In this document: piece after piece, positions 59,047 to 64,000 of the stretch
Layout of the letters: each line of letters starts with the position of its first letter
How positions within the stretch are numbered: the first letter of the stretch is position 1
From: Flavobacterium sp. TR2
GTDB taxonomy: Bacteria > Bacteroidota > Bacteroidia > Flavobacteriales > Flavobacteriaceae
Assembly: GCF_025252405.1 (NCBI RefSeq)
Contig: NZ_CP104307.1
Coordinates: forward strand, 4,960,001-5,024,000
Length of the DNA stretch: 64,000 bases
Direction of reading: 5' to 3'
Notes under the pieces: model-generated
What the model was told of the DNA's origin: nothing
The model's database searches: none
The model's input: only the letters and a program-made list of their open reading frames with translations
Made by a program: the position numbers and the translations under genes

Positions 59047-59184
59047 TTTTTTGTAGATTATTTAGATTTACTAGATTTCTCGATTTTCAGACCAGAAACC
59101 CAAATCTTTAAAGAAAGCGCAATTGTGCTTCAAAAAAAGGCCAATTGTTACGATTCTTTAAATTTTTAGACAAATATAGGCAAT

Positions 59185-59217
59185 AAAAAAGCTACTTCCG
59201 AAAGAAAGTAGCTTTTC
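59185..59217 (-). terminator. Terminator after the DUF4295 gene
   Basis: Arms AAAAGCTACTT and AAGTAGCTTTT around a 7-8-base loop, with a T run on the minus strand, 20 bases after the DUF4295 stop, so ftsY is likely to have its own promoter in the gap 59047-59184. Confidence 0.7.
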
Positions 59218-59235
59218 TATATAATGTAATTGTAA

Positions 59236-59388
59236 TTATTTCTTTTTCAAGAATTCATCAACTTCTTCAGGAGCCATAATAGATTCTACGAATGTATATG
59301 CACCAGTTTTAGGAGATTTTACCATTTTGATGGCTTTTGATAATCTCTTAGAAGATGTTTGTAACGATGCTACGGTTTTCTTTGCCAT
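59236..59388 (-). CDS. DUF4295 protein, probable ribosome-associated protein
   Basis: An intact 50-residue frame, MAKKTVASLQTSSKRLSKAIKMV..., followed by SPKTGAYTFVESIMAPEEVDEFLKKK. The sequence, basic and short, matches the DUF4295 family found beside ribosomal protein genes in Bacteroidota. It lies 73 bases downstream of rpmG, same strand. A large-subunit role, as proposed for an additional flavobacterial ribosomal protein, is plausible but unproven here. Confidence 0.9.
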   Translation of the reverse strand: MAKKTVASLQTSSKRLSKAIKMVKSPKTGAYTFVESIMAPEEVDEFLKKK

Positions 59389-59461
59389 GATTCAAATGTT
59401 TTGGAATTCAATAAATCTTCAAATGAAAAACCATTTGAGATTGTATCAAAATCTCTAATTA

Positions 59462-59644
59462 TTACTTAATTTCTTTGTGAACAGTTACTCTTTTTAAGAT
59501 TGGATTAAATTTTTTAATCTCTAATCTATCTGGAGTATTTTTTTTGTTCTTAGTTGTAATATATCTAGAAGTTCCTGGAACACCAGAAGTTTTGTGCTCA
59601 GTACATTCTAAAATTACTTGGATTCTATTACCTTTCTTTGCCAT
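59462..59644 (-). CDS. rpmG: Large ribosomal subunit protein L33 (bL33)
   Basis: A 60-residue protein: [48 protein letters not shown] and ending VTVHKEIK. It carries a single Cys and lacks the CxxC pairs of the zinc-binding form, as usual in this phylum. The gene is 27 bases downstream of rpmB and co-directional. Confidence 0.97.
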
Positions 59645-59671
59645 CTTGCTATATATTTATTTAGGAAAAGA

Positions 59672-59908
59672 TTATTTGATAAATCCTTCTGACTGCGCTT
59701 TTTTCAAAACTGCAGTGATTCCATTTTTATTAATTGTTTTTATCGTAGATGCTGCTACTCTAAGAGTAATCCATCTATCTTCTTCTGGAAGATAAAAACG
59801 CTTTTTAACTAAGTTTACAGAAAACTTTCTCTTAGTTTTGTTCATAGCGTGAGAAACGTTATTTCCTACCATCGCTCTTTTACCTGTAAGGTCACAAACT
59901 CTTGACAT
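59672..59908 (-). CDS. rpmB: Large ribosomal subunit protein L28 (bL28)
   Basis: A 78-residue protein starting [29 protein letters not shown], with [25 protein letters not shown], the hallmark of bL28. First gene of the rpmB-rpmG-DUF4295 group. A TTTCTTTGCACCC element, close to the TAnnTTTG consensus, lies on the minus strand about 35 bases upstream. Confidence 0.97.
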   Translation of the reverse strand: MSRVCDLTGKRAMVGNNVSHAMNKTKRKFSVNLVKKRFYLPEEDRWITLRVAASTIKTINKNGITAVLKKAQSEGFIK

Positions 59909-59979
59909 TATACTTATCTTTTATCGTTATTCAAAATCAGGGTGCAAAGAAAAGAAAAATAAACCATTGTAGCAAAAAA

Positions 59980-61233
59980 TTATTGCACAAATTTTAAAAT
60001 TTCTTTCTGTAATATTTCTAAACTCTTAACAGATGCCCTATCTATCACTTTTTCACGCGGTTGTCCGAAGTTAAATTCTTCTGTAATCACTCCCTCTGGC
60101 GTTGCTAAAGCAATAAAAACAGTGCCAATTTCGGCATCAGAATCGCCTTTTGAAGGTCCTGCATTACCCGTCGTTGCGAGCGCATAGTCAGTTTTCAGCA
60201 ATTCTTTAGCACTCAAAGCCATAGCTGATGCGACCTCAGCGCTAACGACCGAAAACTGGTTTATCAAATCCTGAGAAATTCCTAAAACATTTACTTTCGC
60301 TTCTGTCGCATAAGAAACAACACTCCCTTTAAAATAATTTGATGAACCCGGAACAGATGACAGCAGCGAAGCAATTCTTCCTCCCGTGCAACTTTCTGCT
60401 GTTGAGATTGTTTTATTTTGCTTAGAAAGTAATTTGCCAATTACGGTTTCAATGGTTTCATTTTCTTCGTAACCTACAATTATATCATGAATTATGGCAT
60501 CCAACGATTGTACATTACGCTCTATAGCCTCTTCTAATTCTTCTTTATCGGTTCCGCGGGCAGTCAAACGCAAACGAACTCGTCCTGGATTTGGCAGATA
60601 AGCCAGTTTTATAAATTCCGGAAGATTATTTTCCCATTGCTCAATACGCTCTGCGACTAAACTTTCGCCCTGACCATAAGTCAAAATCGTTTTATGGATA
60701 ATATAAGGACGTTTATATTCGCGGACGATTTTTGGAATTATCTCCTCTTCAACCAAATATTTCATTTCGTACGGAACTCCTGGAAGCGAAATAAAAACTG
60801 TATTTTCCTTCTTCATCCACATTCCCGGCGCAGTACCAACTTTATTATGCAACACCGTACAAGTTGAAGGAACCAGAGCTTGATCTTTATTCAATTGAGA
60901 GATTGGCCTTTTGTAAAAACCTTCAATCAGCTCTGTAACGTGTGCTAAAACTTTTTGATCCACTACTAGTTCGTCATCAAAATACTCACAGAAAGTTTTC
61001 TTGGTAACATCATCCTTTGTCGGCCCTAACCCACCTGTCACAATTACAACATCTACCCTATTTTGCAATTGCGCAAAAGTGTCTAAAATGTGTTTTTTAT
61101 CATCGCTAATTGACAGCATTTCTGCCACCTCAACTCCAATTCTGTCGAGTGATTTAGCAATAAAAGCTGAATTTGTATCTACGATTTGGCCAATTAAGAT
61201 TTCATCTCCAATAGTAATAATTGCTGCTTTCAT
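59980..61233 (-). CDS. cinA: Competence/damage-inducible protein CinA (NMN deamidase/ADP-ribose pyrophosphatase type)
   Basis: A 417-residue protein with an N-terminal MoaB-like domain ([43 protein letters not shown]) and a C-terminal CinA deamidase domain (about 260-410; [55 protein letters not shown]). It recycles NMN in the pyridine-nucleotide cycle. Full length is usual. It heads the rpmB group on the same strand (72 bases away), with a separate leading region. Confidence 0.95.
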   Translation of the reverse strand: MKAAIITIGDEILIGQIVDTNSAFIAKSLDRIGVEVAEMLSISDDKKHILDTFAQLQNRVDVVIVTGGLGPTKDDVTKKTFCEYFDDELVVDQKVLAHVTELIEGFYKRPISQLNKDQALVPSTCTVLHNKVGTAPGMWMKKENTVFISLPGVPYEMKYLVEEEIIPKIVREYKRPYIIHKTILTYGQGESLVAERIEQWENNLPEFIKLAYLPNPGRVRLRLTARGTDKEELEEAIERNVQSLDAIIHDIIVGYEENETIETVIGKLLSKQNKTISTAESCTGGRIASLLSSVPGSSNYFKGSVVSYATEAKVNVLGISQDLINQFSVVSAEVASAMALSAKELLKTDYALATTGNAGPSKGDSDAEIGTVFIALATPEGVITEEFNFGQPREKVIDRASVKSLEILQKEILKFVQ

Positions 61234-61366
61234 ATCAGTGAAATATTTTTGTTTCTTACGTTAAGCAAGACTATAATTTATAAGTAGAAAATTTAAATTT
61301 TGTTTTAAAGGAAGTTATTGACAGCTTTTACAGACTATAAGCCGTTTACAAAATTTAAAAAATGAT

Positions 61367-61409
61367 TTTGACTTATTCCTTAATTCAAACAGATTAGGAA
61401 TAAGTCAAA
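61367..61409 (-). terminator. Terminator of the FAH-Hpt operon
   Basis: Arms TTTGACTTATTCCTTAAT and ATTAGGAATAAGTCAAA pair almost perfectly around 8 bases, followed on the minus strand by TCATTTTTT, 7 bases after the Hpt stop. Confidence 0.75.
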
Positions 61410-61415
61410 TTTATA

Positions 61416-61760
61416 TTAAAGATCAAAGTCTTTTTTTATTTCTTTAATCGCTTCTTTCACCTGCACTTTAATGCTTTTAAAAGTTTCGATAATATCTTTT
61501 TTCTTGCCTTCAGCTTTTGTCCATGCTTCTACTTGCAAGATCTCTTCAAAAGCTACATTCAGCCCCATTAAATCTAACGTCGGCTTTATTTTGTGCGCAT
61601 ACGAATAGGCATATTTATGATCCTTCTTTTTAATTCCTTCTTTAATTTGTTTTAAATCTTCCGGAACTTCTGTAACAAATAAAGTTAAAATTTGATTTAC
61701 AAATTCAGGATCGTTATCTGAAAGCGCATATACTTTCGAAAGGTTGTACTTTAAAGCCAT
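61416..61760 (-). CDS. Hpt-domain phosphotransfer protein
   Basis: A 114-residue stand-alone histidine phosphotransfer protein. The conserved His56 lies in AYSYAHKIKPTLDLMGL within a four-helix pattern; the C-terminal helix includes IKVQVKEAIKEIKKDF. Shares a single base with the start side of the FAH gene (stop of one, start of the other at 61760). Its relay partners are not adjacent; the receiver-only protein at 2287 and the PAS kinase at 572 are the same kind of partners but lie 59 kb away, so a link is speculative. Confidence 0.88.
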   Translation of the reverse strand: MALKYNLSKVYALSDNDPEFVNQILTLFVTEVPEDLKQIKEGIKKKDHKYAYSYAHKIKPTLDLMGLNVAFEEILQVEAWTKAEGKKKDIIETFKSIKVQVKEAIKEIKKDFDL

Positions 61761-62371
61761 TATTTTACTTGTATTCTGAATAATTTTTTATCTTCTAAAA
61801 AGCCTTCTAAAACATCATTTGGTTTTACAGCCGCAACACCTGCAGGCGTTCCTGTAAAAATAATATCTCCAATTTTTAAAGTAAAAAACTGAGACACATG
61901 AGCAATTAATTCATCAATCTTCCAAAGCATCATGCTTGAGTTTCCTTTTTGAACTGTTTCAGAATTGCTTCTTAATTCAAAATTAAGATTTTCCATAGAA
62001 ACAAAGTCAGTTTTTGGCAAAAAATCTCCAATAACTGCTGAGCCGTCAAATGCTTTGGCTTTTTCCCAAGGAAGCCCTTTTTCTTTCAATTTGCTCTGTA
62101 AGTCTCGAGCCGTAAAATCGATTCCCACACTTATTTCGTCATAATATTTATGAGCAAATTTTGGCTCAATATATTTTCCGACTTTAGCAATCTTCACGAT
62201 TATTTCTACTTCATGATGAACATCTTCAGAAAATTCGGGAATGACAAACGGATGCTGTTTCAGCAAAACCGCAGAATCTGGCTTCATAAAAACGACAGGC
62301 TCACTCGGGCGTTCGTTTTTTAATTCTTCTATATGATTGGCATAATTTCTGCCGACACAGATAATCTTCAT
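61760..62371 (-). CDS. Fumarylacetoacetate hydrolase-family protein
   Basis: A 203-residue single-domain FAH-family enzyme. Motifs: MKIICVGRNYANHIEEL, PVVFMKPDSAVL, HHEVEIIVKI (metal-binding Glu/His) , SVGIDFTARDLQSKLKEKGLPWEKAKAFDGSA, and GDIIFTGTPAGVAAVKPNDVLEG. This short form includes acylpyruvase/oxaloacetate decarboxylase-type members. It is upstream of the Hpt gene, with one base overlap. The true substrate is unknown. Confidence 0.92.
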   Translation of the reverse strand: MKIICVGRNYANHIEELKNERPSEPVVFMKPDSAVLLKQHPFVIPEFSEDVHHEVEIIVKIAKVGKYIEPKFAHKYYDEISVGIDFTARDLQSKLKEKGLPWEKAKAFDGSAVIGDFLPKTDFVSMENLNFELRSNSETVQKGNSSMMLWKIDELIAHVSQFFTLKIGDIIFTGTPAGVAAVKPNDVLEGFLEDKKLFRIQVK

Positions 62372-62394
62372 TTTTTTATAGGTTCTAAGACGCT

Positions 62395-62457
62395 AAAGTG
62401 CTAAGGTTCTAAGGAAGCAAAAAACTTAGCATCTTAGAACCTTAGTAACTTAGCACC
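62395..62457. repeat. Dispersed-type palindrome upstream of the FAH gene
   Basis: Inverted copies of GCTAAGGTTCTAAGG / CTTAGAACCTTAG between the exonuclease and FAH genes (62380-62460). It is the CTTAGxxCTTAG type also seen at 31960 and 34328. Confidence 0.5.
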
Positions 62458-63228
62458 TTATTTCGTATTTAACTTTCTTAATTTAATTGCTGTCAAAACT
62501 TTTTTAGTGTACAGCGGAAAATCAGCATTTTGAATCCAGCTGAAATACCCAGGCTCTGTTTCTAAAACTTTTTCCACTTTTGCGCCTTTGTGCTTTCCAA
62601 AAGTAAAAATTTCTTCGTCATCTTTATCAAAAGCAATCATTCCTGCAAAATCGGCAATTTTTTTACGGGTTGTAAATTCAGACAGCGATTTGATATCATT
62701 TTCCAGTTCTGGATAACGATCTAACTGCGCTTTCAAAATTTCGTAAGTTGCCATAGTATCTGCTTCTGCCGAATGGGCATTGTCTAGACTTTTTCCGCAA
62801 TAAAACTTTAAAGCCGCACTTAAAGTACGCTCTTCCATTTTATGGAAAATAGTCTGCACATCTACAGAAACTTTGTTTTTCATATCAAAATCGACCCCTG
62901 CGCGAAGCAATTCTTCTGCTAAAAGCGGAATATCAAAACGATCTGAGTTGAAACCGCCCAAATCACTATCTTTGATCATATTGTGAATGTGTGGCGCAAG
63001 TTCTGCAAAAGTTGGTTCATTAGCCACTTTTTCATCGGTGATGCCATGAACCGCAGTTGTCTGTGGAGGAATTGGAATTGTTGGATTAACCAGCCAGGTT
63101 TTACTTTCTTTGTTTCCGTTAGGAAAAACTTTGAATATTGAAATTTCTACGATTCTATCTTTACCGATATCAATTCCCGTTGTTTCGAGATCAAAAAAGC
63201 AAATTGGTTTGTTAAGTTTTAATTCCAT
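62458..63228 (-). CDS. 3'-5' exonuclease, DnaQ/exonuclease X-like
   Basis: A 256-residue DEDDh exonuclease. Exo I: CFFDLETTGIDIGKDRIVEIS; Exo II: NSDRFDIPLLAEELLRAG; Exo III: AHSAEADTMATYEILKAQ. The C-terminal 70 residues (DKDDEEIFTFGKHKGAKVEKVLETEPGYFSWIQ) resemble the FGKxKG small domain linked to some exonucleases. Function may be DNA repair or proofreading-like; the exact pathway is unknown. It is monocistronic and upstream of the FAH-Hpt pair. Confidence 0.92.
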   Translation of the reverse strand: MELKLNKPICFFDLETTGIDIGKDRIVEISIFKVFPNGNKESKTWLVNPTIPIPPQTTAVHGITDEKVANEPTFAELAPHIHNMIKDSDLGGFNSDRFDIPLLAEELLRAGVDFDMKNKVSVDVQTIFHKMEERTLSAALKFYCGKSLDNAHSAEADTMATYEILKAQLDRYPELENDIKSLSEFTTRKKIADFAGMIAFDKDDEEIFTFGKHKGAKVEKVLETEPGYFSWIQNADFPLYTKKVLTAIKLRKLNTK

Positions 63229-63397
63229 TTCTATTTTTTATAAGTTTACAAATGTAATTTTTAAAGCGGAATATCTTCCTTTATTCTGAGTTTTTTTGCC
63301 GAAAAAAAGCTTTCAATTAGCGATTTTAACTTTTTCCAAAATAAGCCCACAGCCTCATTACGCATTTCCACTTAATTCTTTTCTTACAAAAGAAAAA

Positions 63398-63424
63398 ATC
63401 CGACAAGTTTTAAACCTATCGGAT
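63398..63424 (-). terminator. Terminator of the E2 acyltransferase gene
   Basis: Arms ATCCGAcAAGTTT and AAACctaTCGGAT, followed on the minus strand by a T6 tail; 23 bases after the stop codon. Confidence 0.75.
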
Positions 63425-63447
63425 CTGATTTTATTTTTTAAATGATT

Positions 63448-64000
63448 TTAGAAATCTCTATCTACATCAAAAGCTTCCAAGTATTCTGCTACTCTTTTCA
63501 CGAAACTTCCTCCTAAAGCTCCATCAACAACTCTATGATCATAAGAGTGCGACAAGAACATTTTCTGACGGATTCCGATGAAATCTCCTTCTGGAGTTTC
63601 GATTACTGCAGGAACTTTACGAATTGCTCCTAGCGCTAGAATTCCCACTTGAGGCTGATTGATAATTGGCGTTCCGAAAACACTTCCAAAAGTACCCACG
63701 TTTGTCACCGTATAAGTTCCGCCTTGCGTATCATCTGGTTTTAGTTTTCCTGCTTTTGCACGGTTTCCTAAATCGTTAACCGCTTTTGCCATTCCAACAA
63801 GGTTTAACTGATCTGCATTTTTAATTACAGGAACAATTAAATTTCCGTTTGGCAATGCTGCCGCCATTCCTAAATTGATATTTTTCTTTTTAATGATGTA
63901 ATCTCCGTCAACAGAAATATTCATTCCAGGGAAATCTTTTAAAGCTTTTGCAACAGCTTCCATCATAATTGGAGTAAAAGTCAATTTCTCGCCTTCTCGT
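63448..64000 (-). CDS. 2-oxoacid dehydrogenase E2 dihydrolipoamide acyltransferase, C-terminal part (cut by window edge)
   Basis: The last 184 residues of a dihydrolipoyl acyltransferase; the reading continues past the right edge (REGEKLTFTPIMMEAV...). It has catalytic His and Asp in SHSYDHRVVDGALGG and the GTYTVTNVGTFGSVFGTPIIN segment, the catalytic domain of E2. The DHRVVDGALGG variant with FVKRVAEYLEAFDVDRDF ending resembles the branched-chain or pyruvate type more than the 2-oxoglutarate type (DHRIIDGRES). The lipoyl and E1/E3-binding domains lie outside the window. Confidence 0.92.
   Translation of the reverse strand, partial: REGEKLTFTPIMMEAVAKALKDFPGMNISVDGDYIIKKKNINLGMAAALPNGNLIVPVIKNADQLNLVGMAKAVNDLGNRAKAGKLKPDDTQGGTYTVTNVGTFGSVFGTPIINQPQVGILALGAIRKVPAVIETPEGDFIGIRQKMFLSHSYDHRVVDGALGGSFVKRVAEYLEAFDVDRDF

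Overview
The window reads as chromosomal DNA of a Flavobacterium-type member of the Bacteroidota, probably a relative of the soil and plant species. Evidence: low GC; a SusC/SusD polysaccharide utilization locus (PUL); type B T9SS/gliding C-terminal domain; BshC (bacillithiol); DUF4295 beside rpmG/rpmB; promoters of the TAnnTTTG type; and many short dispersed palindromes between genes. No phage, transposase, rRNA operon or CRISPR array is visible.

Layout. 1-12256: housekeeping and envelope genes: typA (cut by the window edge), a PAS histidine kinase with a stand-alone receiver, rpsT, two tandem tRNA-Glu genes, proS, a GYS-rich lipoprotein, a FadL-like barrel, rimO, a peptidoglycan amidase and a porin. 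12843-37109: a large beta-(galacto)mannan PUL. A leftward operon carries susC, susD, an IPT-domain surface lipoprotein, a GH27 alpha-galactosidase and a GH5 enzyme. An AraC regulator follows. A rightward operon carries a GH26 mannanase, a GPH symporter, a GH130 mannosylglucose phosphorylase, a mannobiose/cellobiose 2-epimerase and a second GH5 mannanase. Beyond an aldo/keto reductase, a DUF308 protein and a DUF433/DUF5615 toxin-antitoxin pair lie a GH3 glucosidase and two overlapping esterase genes (CE2-type and sialate-O-acetylesterase type). 37328-50949: NlpC/P60, an L,D-transpeptidase, a DUF1573 protein, a two-component pair, a GIY-YIG protein, an MBL-fold hydrolase, a B12-radical SAM protein, a 1116-residue gliding/T9SS protein with five Ig-like repeats, an SdpI-like remnant and an MHS transporter. 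51218-64000: bshC, a DUF5009-type membrane acyltransferase, ndk, a DUF721 protein, a class C beta-lactamase-like lipoprotein, and the leftward group cinA - rpmB - rpmG - DUF4295 - ftsY with a tiny membrane-protein gene after it. Hpt, FAH-family and DnaQ-type genes and the 3' end of an E2 acyltransferase gene (cut by the edge) close the window.

How the PUL genes fit together (from family knowledge): surface mannanases and the SusC/SusD complex cut and import mannan; alpha-galactosidase and esterases strip galactose and acetyl groups; mannobiose enters through the GPH symporter, is epimerised to mannosylglucose and is phosphorolysed by GH130 to mannose-1-phosphate and glucose.

The less ordinary signals are the repeats: at least ten kinds of short palindromic or tandem element, two of which appear to lie in frame inside genes (the B12-radical SAM gene and the sialate O-acetylesterase gene), a pair of about 50-bp direct repeats around the toxin-antitoxin genes, and two divergent copies of a larger structured element at 27691 and 56534.
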